Positions 7,775-16,405 of a stretch of 64,000 bases of DNA are shown here, one piece after another (positions within the stretch are counted from its first letter, which is position 1; every line of letters begins with the position of its first letter). The stretch comes from Anabaena sp051781005 (lineage in GTDB: Bacteria; Cyanobacteriota; Cyanobacteriia; Cyanobacteriales; Nostocaceae). The stretch lies in contig NZ_JBPWOA010000032.1 in the NCBI RefSeq assembly GCF_051781005.1, positions 247,883 through 311,882 on the forward strand, read 5' to 3'. The notes beneath the pieces were generated by a model, which ran no database searches, was not told where the DNA came from, and worked only from the letters and a program-made list of their open reading frames with translations. A program made the position numbers and the translations under genes.

Positions 7775-9112
7775 TTAATCGAACGGTAACTTAATTGTAA
7801 AAGTGCTACCTTTACCAAATTCACTCTGCACATCTATACTACCTTGGTGTGCCTGAACAATTGCTTGAGCGATCGCTAATCCCAATCCAGAACCACCAGT
7901 ACGACGAGAGCGATCGCTATTCACTCGATAAAAACGATCAAAAATCCGAGTTAGTTCCTGTTGCCGAATCCCAATACCAGTATCTTGAATCTGAATCAGA
8001 GCATAATTATCACTACGGTCTAAGCAAACAGTTACCTTCCCCCCCTGTGGTGTGTATTGAATTGCATTGATAATTAAATTAGAAAACAAGCGATAAAGCT
8101 GATCTGCATTACCAATAATATCCAAAGCAGTTGATACTCGGACTGAAGATGTTAGCGTGACACCAGATGCGATCGCTAACGCTGCAAATTCTTCTATTAA
8201 GTCATCAACAACATCATTCAAGTTGCAGATGTCACATTGCATCGGCACAGGTTGACTATCTAAGCGACTCAGCAGTAATAAATCTGTCACCAGAGTTGTG
8301 AGTCGCTGATTCTGACGTTGTATAGTTTGCAGAATATCCCGTGCCTCTATTTCATCCAATTGCGGCATAAAAAGTGCTGATTCCACTGTTGCTTGTGTTG
8401 CTGCTAGAGGTGTCCGTAACTCGTGTGCGGCATCTGCTGTAAATTGTTGAATTTGTCTATATGATTGATAAATTGGTTGCATTGCCAACCCTGCTAACCA
8501 CCAACTAGCGACACCAACCAGAAGCATGATGATTGGTAATCCCAATCCTAAGGTTAGTTTCACAGCCACAAGATAACTATTAACATCTGCCAGACTGCGG
8601 CCGACTTGAATATAACCCCAGTCAAGATTGTCTTGGGTGTGCAGAACAAAGGAAATCTGATGGTAGAGGTTTCCTTGACTATCTTTGAGAGTTTGCCAAA
8701 GTTCCTTGTTAAAAACAACAGGTAATCCTTCTGGATAAATTCCTGCTACAGCAATTAAGCGTCCTGAATTATCGAAAAAACGTACATAATAATTCCCTTG
8801 ATTAATTGCGCTTAAAATATGGCGTTTGGAACTTAATTGCTCTTGAATGCAGCTTTTATCAACCACACAAATATTGGGTAAAAGCTGCTGTATTACTGGT
8901 TCCAAATAACCAGGTTGCTTTAGTTTCAGTTCAATAGTATCGTGTAAGGTTCCTGCAACAGACTCCAATTCTCGGTCTAATGTCATCCAATGGGCATGGG
9001 AAATTGCTCTGTAGATGCCGAAACCACACAGGCTTAAAATCAAAGCCATAGCGATCGCATACCACAACGCTAAACGCAGGCGGGTCTGCTGAAATAGTTT
9101 ATTCTGATTCAT
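7775..9112 (-). CDS. rppB: RppB/NrsS-type sensor histidine kinase
   Basis: A 445-residue membrane kinase. The first span is at about residues 13-33, a periplasmic domain of about 150 residues contains two cysteines (ICVVDKSCIQ), and a second span lies at about 180-205. The phosphoacceptor box AAHELRTPLA, N-box (NLIINAIQYTP), DTGIGI and GGSGLGLAIA are intact. It overlaps rppA by 4 nt. Overall layout and the cognate OmpR-type regulator match cyanobacterial RppA-RppB; in Synechocystis this pair (also NrsR-NrsS) controls nickel efflux. Location at the end of an RND metal-efflux block supports metal or redox sensing (inference). The two periplasmic Cys residues could bind metal or form a disulfide. 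Confidence 0.8.
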   Translation of the reverse strand: MNQNKLFQQTRLRLALWYAIAMALILSLCGFGIYRAISHAHWMTLDRELESVAGTLHDTIELKLKQPGYLEPVIQQLLPNICVVDKSCIQEQLSSKRHILSAINQGNYYVRFFDNSGRLIAVAGIYPEGLPVVFNKELWQTLKDSQGNLYHQISFVLHTQDNLDWGYIQVGRSLADVNSYLVAVKLTLGLGLPIIMLLVGVASWWLAGLAMQPIYQSYRQIQQFTADAAHELRTPLAATQATVESALFMPQLDEIEARDILQTIQRQNQRLTTLVTDLLLLSRLDSQPVPMQCDICNLNDVVDDLIEEFAALAIASGVTLTSSVRVSTALDIIGNADQLYRLFSNLIINAIQYTPQGGKVTVCLDRSDNYALIQIQDTGIGIRQQELTRIFDRFYRVNSDRSRRTGGSGLGLAIAQAIVQAHQGSIDVQSEFGKGSTFTIKLPFD

Positions 9113-9804
9113 GGCGTGAAATTGAAACGATATCCCATACCATGCAAAGTTTCAATTATGTTCTCACAACCGCAATTAGTTAGTTTACGACGCAGCAAAC
9201 GCATTTGAGCAGCTACCACATTACTAACTGGTTCTGCACTTACTTCCCAAAGCTGATTGCGAATTTGTTCGGTGGTAACAATTTGGTTCGGGTGCGTCAT
9301 AAAATACTCCAGTAGCTGGAATTCTTTATTAGTCAGAGAAATCTCATGTTTATTGCCCGCAGAATTTTGACTAACAATCATATTGTTGCCGTAATCTAGA
9401 GTCAGATTGCCAACAGTTAATTCCTGTGGCTGAAATTGGGGCGATCGCCTTTGTAAAGCCCGCAACCTTGCTAATAATTCTGCCATACCAAATGGCTTGA
9501 CTAAATAGTCATCTGCCCCTGCATCTAGCCCCGCAACTTTATCTTCCATTCTATCTTTGGCAGTCAGCATCAATACAGGCAGAGAGCTTTTGTGAGAACG
9601 GAGCATTTTACATAACTCTAAACCTGAAATTCCTGGCAGCATCCAATCGAAAATAGCTAACGTGTATTGTGTCCACTTGTTGTCTAAATATGCCCACCCA
9701 TCATTACCATCTAGTACCCAATCAACCAAATACTTCTGCTGGGTAAGAGTTCGCTTAATAGCTGCTCCCAAATCTGGTTCATCTTCGACTAATAGGATTC
9801 TCAT
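9109..9804 (-). CDS. rppA: OmpR/PhoB-family response regulator RppA
   Basis: A 231-residue regulator. The N-terminal receiver has the acidic pair in VEDEPDLG, phospho-acceptor Asp in AIFDWMLPG, the switch Thr in MLTAKD and Lys in YLVKPFG. The C-terminal winged helix contains LTNKEFQLLEYFMTHPN and RRKLTNCGCENIIETLHGMGYRF. It is translated just before rppB with a 4-nt overlap and follows a lipoprotein gene by 49 nt, all on the minus strand. A binding site is suggested by the 11-bp-spaced ATGAAAT repeats upstream of the adaptor and DUF305 genes (inference from OmpR-family behaviour). Confidence 0.85.
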   Translation of the reverse strand: MRILLVEDEPDLGAAIKRTLTQQKYLVDWVLDGNDGWAYLDNKWTQYTLAIFDWMLPGISGLELCKMLRSHKSSLPVLMLTAKDRMEDKVAGLDAGADDYLVKPFGMAELLARLRALQRRSPQFQPQELTVGNLTLDYGNNMIVSQNSAGNKHEISLTNKEFQLLEYFMTHPNQIVTTEQIRNQLWEVSAEPVSNVVAAQMRLLRRKLTNCGCENIIETLHGMGYRFNFTP

Positions 9805-9853
9805 ACAATTTTGGATTTTGGATTGACCTCATAACTATTCTCTAACTAAAAAA

Positions 9854-10348
9854 TTACCGATTAAAATTAAAACGCCCGTTTACCTTTTCACCTTTAATAT
9901 CCGCCGTAATTTTCACCTGATACTGACCAGGTACATTTTCAGCTAAATTTGCTTTATAATGCTTACCACTAGCATCATAGGTTAATGGAATTGACTTTTG
10001 TTTTCCATCTGGTAGTTGAATTTGAGACGTTACTTTGGCATCAGGTACGGCTTCATGATTGTCACTTGTTTGCAAATATAAATCTATATGAGTTTGATTG
10101 GCTTCTTTGCCAGCAACAAATTCTAAATGATATTTTCCTGTTTCTACAACTTGACCACCTTTAGATGCGCCATGCTGACTATTTGTTTTAGCCGCTGGTG
10201 AAACTGGAGCAGATTTAGTTTCAGTAGTTGAGGTAGAGGCAGTTGGACTATTTTCTGTAATAGCTGTTTGATTACCGTTACTACAAGCTGCCAAAAAAAG
10301 TAGTCCTACAGTTCCTAGAAAAATCAGACGCAATTTTAGTGATTTCAT
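9854..10348 (-). CDS. Small lipoprotein with FixH/YtkA-like domain
   Basis: The start at 10348 gives 164 residues beginning MKSLKLRLIFLGTVGLLFLA with a lipobox LAAC (Cys22). A frame from 10390 adds 14 residues that break the signal peptide layout. After a Ser/Thr/Ala-rich linker the rest is a beta-sandwich-like domain: KYHLEFVAGKEANQTHIDLY, PDAKVTSQIQLPDGKQ, GQYQVKITADIKGEKVNG. This resembles FixH/YtkA-type domains found near metal-handling genes. It sits between the RND pump and rppA and is likely co-transcribed. A periplasmic metal-binding or signalling role is inference. Confidence 0.65.
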   Translation of the reverse strand: MKSLKLRLIFLGTVGLLFLAACSNGNQTAITENSPTASTSTTETKSAPVSPAAKTNSQHGASKGGQVVETGKYHLEFVAGKEANQTHIDLYLQTSDNHEAVPDAKVTSQIQLPDGKQKSIPLTYDASGKHYKANLAENVPGQYQVKITADIKGEKVNGRFNFNR

Positions 10349-10416
10349 GAATTTACTCTTTTTAGGGAATTTAATTTGTGTTTCGCGCAAAGGCGCAAAG
10401 ACGCGAAGAATAAGAG

Positions 10417-13400
10417 TTATTCAAATACTGCTTCTACTGCTTTACTATCTTCAATAAATGACTGATTTTGTTTGGGCATCAAGAACTTACCAAACTGAGA
10501 ATACAATGCAGGTAAGACCAGCAATGTTAAAGCTGTAGAAGTAAATAAACCGCCCAACACTACTACTGCTAAAGGCTGTAATATTTCTTTTCCTGCATCT
10601 GTGCCAATGACTAAAGGTATCATTCCTAAAGCTGAAGTGAGAGCGGTCATCAAAATAGCAACCAATCGCTCTGTTGATCCCTCAAAAATAACTTGGTGTA
10701 AAGGCATTCCCTGGGCAATCTTGCCGTTGTAGTTATCTACTAGCATGAGTCCGTTGCGTGTCGCTACACCAAATAGGGTAATGAATCCGACTAAGGAAGC
10801 CACAGAGATAATTCCACCCCCCAGCGCAATCGAAAATATACCCCCTACTAAAGCTAGGGGTAGGTTAATCATGATCATCAGCATTGCAGCCACAGATTTA
10901 ACTGCAAAGTACATTAAGACGGCAATGATCACTAACGCCAACCCACCAAAAACTAATAAATTCTGGGTAGCGCGTTGCTCTGATTCAAACTGACCACCGT
11001 ATTGGATAAAGTAGCCAGGGGGTAATTCTATAGCTTCTCTGACTTTGTTTTGAATCTCTTCCACTGCCGAACCTAAATCTCGACCGGAGACATTCGCAGA
11101 AACAACTATGAGGCGAGAAACATTTTCCCGGTTAATCGTATTGGGGCCAGTTCCATAGTCAATGCTGGCGACTTGAGCTAAAGGTATTTTTTGACCTGTA
11201 GGTGTATCTACCAACAAATTGCGGATGATGTCTAAATTATTGCGTGATTCTGGCTGTAACCAAACCACTAAGTCAAACAATTGTTGGTCTTTGAGGACTT
11301 GAGAGACAACTTTGCCATTTAAGGCAGTTTCTAGCATTTCAGCTAAATGACCAACAGTTAAACCATAACGAGCCGCTGCGTCCCGGTTGAATTGAATTTG
11401 TACTTGTCTAATGGGGACTTGGGGTTCGAGTTGTAAGTCTACGAGTCCGGTAATTCCAGCCATAGCAGATTGAACTTCAGAACCAATGTGGCGCAATTCT
11501 GCTAAGTCAGGGCCAAAGATTTTAACTGCGATCGCACTTCTTACTCCCGATAATACCTCATCCATGCGATGGGAAATAAAGCCGCCGATATTGGGAGCAA
11601 CTCCGGGAATCTTCGCAAACTCCTCTCGCAGCTTTTCAATACTTCCTTCCCGATCTTTTAACCCCTCTGCACTCAATTCCACATCTAAATGCCCCAAATT
11701 CACCCCCCCGGCATCCGCATCACCAGCAGCACGCCCAGCCCTTAACTGCACCGTTTTAAATCGCTTGTCGTTCTTTAGCGCCTCTTCTAATGCAAATCCC
11801 ACTTGGTTTGTTGCCTCTAGAGAACTTCCTGGATAAAGCAAAACTGTATTCACTAAAGATGGTTCTTGAAACTCTGGCAAAAATACACGCCCCAAACTCG
11901 GTAAAATTACTAAAGAAGCTACCAAGGATGCACCTGCTACGAGCAAAATAATTGTAGGAAAACGAATGGAAAAATTAACAAGAGGTCGATAGATTTTTTG
12001 TGATAAAGCACTTACCCAAGTATCATCTGCTGGTAGTTGGCGATTTGCTAGTAATATTGCACATAGCGCCGGAGATAAAGTCATGGCCACTAATGTAGAA
12101 GCAAAAATTGAGATTAAATAGGCAACACCCATCGGCGCAAATATCCGACCTTCCACACCTGTCAGTGTGAAAATTGGGGCAAAGATAACGCCGATAATTA
12201 CAGTGGAGAAAATTACACTAACTCTAACTTCTACAGAAGTATCATAAACAACTTTAAAGGGATGTATCGGGTTGCTGGCTACTTGGTTTTTTCGCAGACC
12301 TCGATAACAGTTTTCCATGTCCACAATCGAGTCATCAACCACTGAACCAATAGCTACAGCCAAACCACCCAATGTCATAGTATTGATACCCTGACCGAAC
12401 AAACCCAAAATCATCATCCCAATCAGGACTGATAAAGGAATGGCGCTGAGAGTAATGATAGCGGTGCGCCAGTTCATCAAAAACATCAGCAGGATAATGG
12501 AAACGATGATGATGCCGTCGCGTAGAGAACTAGTAACATTTTCAATAGCCGCTTCGATAAAGTTTTCTTGGCGGAAAGTTTCTGTGACTTTGACATCTTT
12601 GGGTAAACCTGCTTTAATTTCTGCGATCGCCTTTTCAACGGCTCTAGTCACTGTGGGAGTATCATTCTGTGGTTGTTTATTGACCATCACCACAATTGCT
12701 GGTTGACCATTCAAACTACCATCCCCACGTTTTAAAGCTGCTCCAATGCGGACATCTGCCACATCCTGCATTAATATAGGTATTCCGTTCCGTGCTGCGA
12801 TAGCGAAGCGCTCCGTAGGAATCGCAGATTTCCCCAATTGCTCAATTGACTCAATGCGCCCCAAGCCACGAATAATTAACTCTTGGTCTGGATTGACCAA
12901 AAAGCCCCCCGCAGCATTGACATTAGCTTCTCTAGCCGCAGATGTGACTTCATTTAAGGTGACATTGAAAGCCTTTAATTTACCTGGATTAACCAATATT
13001 TGATATTGGCGAATATCACCACCATAGACAATTACTTGAGAAATCCCCGGTACAGCTAATAATCTATTGGTAACATCCCGGTCAACCAAGCGCCGCACTT
13101 CCATGAGTGGGGTTGTTTCCGCAGTAAAAGCATATTGTAGGATTGTGCTAATGGGGGAAGAAATAGGTGAAATCTGCGGATTTTCCACACCCTCTGGTAA
13201 TTTTTGCTGTACCTGTTGCAATCGTTCTGTTACTAATTGACGGGCTTGATAAACATCAGTCCCCCATTTAAAAATCACCTTAACGACAGAAATACTAACA
13301 GCAGAAGAAGAACGTACAGTTTCTACCCCTGGTGTACCATTAACCGCACTTTCAATCGGTAAAGTAATTAGTGTTTCTACTTCCTCTGGTGCTAGTCCTG

Positions 13401-13560
13401 GGGCTTCAGTTTGAATTTCAACTTGAGGCGGTGCAAAGTCAGGAAAGACATCCAGCGGCATCTGAGTCAGATTATATGTACCCCAAATTGTTACCACAAT
13501 TGCCAGTAGTACAACTATCCAGCGTTGAACAATAGACCATTTAAGGATGGTATTTAACAT
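10417..13560 (-). CDS. CzcA/CusA-type heavy-metal efflux RND pump
   Basis: The start at 13560 gives 1047 residues beginning MLNTILKWSIVQRW, the usual N-terminus and length. A longer frame to 13755 would overlap the upstream gene. The protein is a proton-driven inner-membrane antiporter forming a tripartite complex with a periplasmic adaptor and an outer-membrane channel (none is encoded here). Periplasmic porter motifs such as DVFPDFAPPQVEIQTEAPGL and the multi-span membrane domains are complete. The central membrane motif is VVDDSIVDMEN, closer to the VDDAxxDxEN type of divalent-cation pumps than to the Cu/Ag type. The metal cannot be fixed from sequence; RppAB context favours Ni or another divalent ion. 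Confidence 0.9.
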   Translation of the reverse strand: MLNTILKWSIVQRWIVVLLAIVVTIWGTYNLTQMPLDVFPDFAPPQVEIQTEAPGLAPEEVETLITLPIESAVNGTPGVETVRSSSAVSISVVKVIFKWGTDVYQARQLVTERLQQVQQKLPEGVENPQISPISSPISTILQYAFTAETTPLMEVRRLVDRDVTNRLLAVPGISQVIVYGGDIRQYQILVNPGKLKAFNVTLNEVTSAAREANVNAAGGFLVNPDQELIIRGLGRIESIEQLGKSAIPTERFAIAARNGIPILMQDVADVRIGAALKRGDGSLNGQPAIVVMVNKQPQNDTPTVTRAVEKAIAEIKAGLPKDVKVTETFRQENFIEAAIENVTSSLRDGIIIVSIILLMFLMNWRTAIITLSAIPLSVLIGMMILGLFGQGINTMTLGGLAVAIGSVVDDSIVDMENCYRGLRKNQVASNPIHPFKVVYDTSVEVRVSVIFSTVIIGVIFAPIFTLTGVEGRIFAPMGVAYLISIFASTLVAMTLSPALCAILLANRQLPADDTWVSALSQKIYRPLVNFSIRFPTIILLVAGASLVASLVILPSLGRVFLPEFQEPSLVNTVLLYPGSSLEATNQVGFALEEALKNDKRFKTVQLRAGRAAGDADAGGVNLGHLDVELSAEGLKDREGSIEKLREEFAKIPGVAPNIGGFISHRMDEVLSGVRSAIAVKIFGPDLAELRHIGSEVQSAMAGITGLVDLQLEPQVPIRQVQIQFNRDAAARYGLTVGHLAEMLETALNGKVVSQVLKDQQLFDLVVWLQPESRNNLDIIRNLLVDTPTGQKIPLAQVASIDYGTGPNTINRENVSRLIVVSANVSGRDLGSAVEEIQNKVREAIELPPGYFIQYGGQFESEQRATQNLLVFGGLALVIIAVLMYFAVKSVAAMLMIMINLPLALVGGIFSIALGGGIISVASLVGFITLFGVATRNGLMLVDNYNGKIAQGMPLHQVIFEGSTERLVAILMTALTSALGMIPLVIGTDAGKEILQPLAVVVLGGLFTSTALTLLVLPALYSQFGKFLMPKQNQSFIEDSKAVEAVFE

Positions 13561-13562
13561 AT

Positions 13563-13590
13563 TTCCTTCTTCCTTCTTCCTTCTTCCTTC
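13563..13590. repeat. Four heptamer repeats supplying the RND pump ribosome site
   Basis: Four perfect TTCCTTC units lie directly upstream of the pump start codon. On the coding strand they read GAAGGAA four times, ending 2 nt before ATG, so the repeat itself provides Shine-Dalgarno-like AAGGA cores. No other ribosome site is visible. Confidence 0.75.
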
Positions 13591-13690
13591 GCGCTCTTTG
13601 CGTCTTTGCGGTTCATTTAATCCGTATTCTTTCAGTAGGAAGGGAGTACGAAAAATATGACTGAAAAAATTATTTTTGCGTAGTGATAAT

Positions 13691-15343
13691 TCATGAATTA
13701 CCCCTACCTTCATTCTGTTTTGCGTAAATCCTGTCTTCTTCAGACACAGAATCACCTATTAGAATCAGATGCGACTTACTGCGACGACCAGCCCAAAAAC
13801 TACCAGCCATAAAAGCTACAGTAGCTAGTGCAGTTCCTCCCCCGGCTGCAATCCACCAAGGTACTGGTAAGCTAGGCGTTGTCACTGTGGTTTGTGCAGA
13901 AATTTCCGTGTGTTCGTCGTCTGCTTTTTTCTTAGTATCACCACGCAAAGATTGAGCGTAAAGTTGGGGCGCACGTTGGGTAACAATTATATCTCCCTCA
14001 AATAACCCAGTTTTTACCTCAACCATATCTCCAGAAGTTTGACCTAAAGTGACTTCAGCCGCTTGGTAGGCGTTACCATTTTGCAAATAAACCTGTTGCT
14101 TGCCATTTACTTCTACTACAGCCGTAGTAGGAATAGTCAGTACATTTGATGATGTTTGATTTGTTAAAACTTCTAGTTCTGCAAACATTCCTGGCTTGAG
14201 AACTCCACTTGAATTATCTATTTCGGCTTTCACAGGTACAACTCGCGTATCCCCTACCACCGCAGATTCAATTACGGCAATTCGTCCACTAAAGGTGCGA
14301 TTAGGTACAGAAGCCACTTTCAAGCTGACTCGTTGACCAGTTTTTACTTTGTCTAAATCTTTTTCATAAATATTCGCTGTGGCAAAAACGCGGCTGTCAT
14401 TAATAATTGTCATTAACTTGCCACCCGCGTCTTGAAATGTTTGACCAAGAGTAACTTCTCTATCAGCAACCTTGCCAGTAATAGGAGCATTTACTATTAC
14501 CAATCCTTGAGCATTAGCGTGGTTTCCTAATTGAGAAAGCCGAGTTTGATATGTGGTATTACTCAGTTTAATTTTTGATTTTGCCAGTTCAACAAATGAC
14601 TGAGCCGTTTTGAGTTTAGCTTCAGCCTCAATGACATCGCGGCGGCTATTAGCTGTGGTTAACTTAGTTTGAGCTTCTGCTAATTGGGTTTGAGATTCTA
14701 GGGCTGTGCGACGTGGTAAAGCACCAGAATCAGTTAACTGTTTGTCTTTGTCATACTTTTCTTGATAAAATGCCACTTGGGTTTGTGCTTCGGCAATTTC
14801 CGAGTCGGCTATTTGTTGATATCTTTGGTAATTTTGTTGCGCTAATTTTAACTCAGCTAATGCTTGTCGTAAATCAGCTTGACCTTGCGCTAGTTTTTCC
14901 TGGGAGTTAACCCGCAGTTCTACTAAGTCAGGGCTGGATACAACAGCGACAGGTTGGCCTTTTTGCACTTTAGCACCAGGTTCAACTAATAACTCAACCA
15001 CTTTAGCCCCGGAAATTGGGGTAGTTACTTCTACTTTTTGGCTGGGTAATGTTTCAATTTGTCCGGTGGTTTTAATCGCAATGCCTAGTTGTTGGCGTTT
15101 AACTGGTTCAACTTTAATTCCTAACCGTTTTGCTGTTTCTATATCAACTTGAATGGAGCTAGTAGTATTAGTAGTCTCAGTTGTGCTTTGAAATTCATTT
15201 CCGTGTCCGGCGTGGGCTAGAACTACTGTAGGACTTGCTAATAACAGCAAACCCATAGCTACAATTGATTGGAAACACAAAGATTTAGGTATCGCTATCG
15301 AAAATCCTTGGTTATGGGAGAGAAAGGAATTGCGATTGAGCAT
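13691..15343 (-). CDS. Periplasmic adaptor (HlyD/CusB/CzcB family) of the RND pump
   Basis: 550 residues from the ATG at 15343; an ATG at 15397 would add 18 residues but lies only 20 nt from a putative regulator site. A hydrophobic signal (IVAMGLLLLASPTVVLA) is followed by a His-rich HAGHG segment as in CzcB-like adaptors. Next come a barrel-sandwich lipoyl half (VVELLVEPGAKVQKGQPVAVV), a long coiled-coil hairpin (about 155-280), and beta-barrel parts (TANIYEKDLDKVKTGQRVSL). An additional hydrophobic stretch near the C-terminus (WWIAAGGGTALATVAFMAG) ending in basic residues looks like a second membrane anchor. It lies 130 nt before the pump gene and belongs to the same block. Confidence 0.85.
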   Translation of the reverse strand: MLNRNSFLSHNQGFSIAIPKSLCFQSIVAMGLLLLASPTVVLAHAGHGNEFQSTTETTNTTSSIQVDIETAKRLGIKVEPVKRQQLGIAIKTTGQIETLPSQKVEVTTPISGAKVVELLVEPGAKVQKGQPVAVVSSPDLVELRVNSQEKLAQGQADLRQALAELKLAQQNYQRYQQIADSEIAEAQTQVAFYQEKYDKDKQLTDSGALPRRTALESQTQLAEAQTKLTTANSRRDVIEAEAKLKTAQSFVELAKSKIKLSNTTYQTRLSQLGNHANAQGLVIVNAPITGKVADREVTLGQTFQDAGGKLMTIINDSRVFATANIYEKDLDKVKTGQRVSLKVASVPNRTFSGRIAVIESAVVGDTRVVPVKAEIDNSSGVLKPGMFAELEVLTNQTSSNVLTIPTTAVVEVNGKQQVYLQNGNAYQAAEVTLGQTSGDMVEVKTGLFEGDIIVTQRAPQLYAQSLRGDTKKKADDEHTEISAQTTVTTPSLPVPWWIAAGGGTALATVAFMAGSFWAGRRSKSHLILIGDSVSEEDRIYAKQNEGRGNS

Positions 15344-15417
15344 TTGTTTTTGGTAAAAGAAAGCTGGTTTTTTTTGGTCACTTTTTCTGCACCTCATTCC
15401 CAGTCTTTCATCTCAAA

Positions 15418-15436
15418 ATGAAATTGGTATGAAATT
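15418..15436 (-). promoter_or_regulatory. Direct-repeat operator candidate upstream of the adaptor gene
   Basis: ATGAAATT occurs twice with an 11-bp period (15418-15425 and 15429-15436); on the coding strand this reads AATTTCAT-N3-AATTTCAT. The same pair occurs at 16352-16370 upstream of the DUF305 gene. Eleven-bp-spaced direct repeats are the usual binding pattern of OmpR/PhoB-type regulators, so RppA is the natural candidate (inference). Confidence 0.45.
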
Positions 15437-15503
15437 GAGAACTGAAAAACTAGCTTTCTTTGAAGTTTTGTGCGGCTTTATAGGTAGACACAGATACCAG
15501 ATA

Positions 15504-16214
15504 TCATTTGTTATACCAAGCTTTTCGCCACTGTTTCATTTGGTTAATTTCTGCATCTTGGGATTTGATGATATTTTCAGCCAAGGTTTTAATTTCAGGA
15601 CGCTGAGATTTTTGCAAAGCATCTTTTGCCATCACTACGGCTGCTTCATGGTGAGGAATCATGGCGTTGATAAAACGCAGGTCAAATTCTGCATCAGCTG
15701 CACCTAAATCCATATTCATCATCATGGCTTGCTTTTGCTCAGGTGACATCTCCATGTCATGTCCCATTTTGGCATCATAAGCCATTGGTTTATCTCCCGC
15801 TTTAGGATACCAAGCTGTACGCCACTGTTTCATCTGGGTGATTTCTTGGTTTTGCGCTTTGGTAATTTCGTCTCCTAGCTTTTTGATTTCAGGGCGTTTC
15901 GATTTCTGTTCTATTTCTTTGGCCATTACTATTGCTCCCTGATGGTGGGGAATCATGGCATCAATAAAGCGCAAATCATAGTTGGTATCGGCTGGGCCTA
16001 AATCCATTGTCATGCTGTGATTCATCATGCCACTACCATGATCCATCGTTTGCTTGTCATTTGTAGTAGTAGCAGTGGTGGCAGGGTTTGATGCTTGGTT
16101 TTGGGCATCGGTTGTCGAACAGGCTGTTAACAATCCGCTGGGTACAGAAGCGATCGCTACTAAGGTCAATGACAAGAAGCTGTTTTTTAGCGTAGAAAGT
16201 TGCATAGGGAGCAT
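15504..16214 (-). CDS. Exported protein with two DUF305 domains
   Basis: 236 residues from ATG 16214 (AGGA about 8 nt upstream). An N-terminal export signal ends in a lipobox-like LLTACS. Two tandem, clearly homologous DUF305 units follow: the first centred on DLRFIDAMIPHHQGAIVMAK and the second on DLRFINAMIPHHEAAVVMAK, each ending in QMKQWRxAWY. The linker and N-terminus are unusually rich in Met and His (MDHGSGMMNHSMTMDLG, MGHDMEMSPEQKQAMMMNMD). DUF305 proteins are ferritin-like helical proteins often found beside copper genes. Met/His richness and the RND/RppAB neighbours suggest periplasmic metal binding (inference). Confidence 0.85.
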   Translation of the reverse strand: MLPMQLSTLKNSFLSLTLVAIASVPSGLLTACSTTDAQNQASNPATTATTTNDKQTMDHGSGMMNHSMTMDLGPADTNYDLRFIDAMIPHHQGAIVMAKEIEQKSKRPEIKKLGDEITKAQNQEITQMKQWRTAWYPKAGDKPMAYDAKMGHDMEMSPEQKQAMMMNMDLGAADAEFDLRFINAMIPHHEAAVVMAKDALQKSQRPEIKTLAENIIKSQDAEINQMKQWRKAWYNK

Positions 16215-16351
16215 CTAAATATTTCCTGATTTCATTCTAAAATCTCTAGTTAGCTGGAGAGTCAAGCCTTTATCTAATTTATTTTGAGGCTGTGCTGTAC
16301 TAGTTGTTTACAAGCGATTATTGTACTTACTACATAGTTTGACAGCCAAAA

Positions 16352-16370
16352 ATGAAATCAAGATGAAATT
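16352..16370 (-). promoter_or_regulatory. Direct-repeat operator candidate upstream of the DUF305 gene
   Basis: ATGAAATC (16352-16359) and ATGAAATT (16363-16370) repeat with an 11-bp period, the same arrangement as at 15418-15436. The site is about 140 nt upstream of the DUF305 start. One more half-site (TTTCAT on the plus strand) lies near 16230. A shared regulator, probably RppA, is inferred. Confidence 0.45.
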
Positions 16371-16405
16371 GCCGTAAGTGATTCCTCAGTGTAGAGAGAA
16401 ATCAA

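Noticed and set aside
11486..13003. Plus-strand frames of 85-116 codons inside the RND pump
   Set aside because: Antisense shadows of the pump gene with Ser/Thr/Ile-biased translations.
13561..13755. N-terminal extension of the RND pump by 65 residues
   Set aside because: The extension runs through the heptamer array and overlaps the adaptor gene end; family N-terminus starts at 13560.
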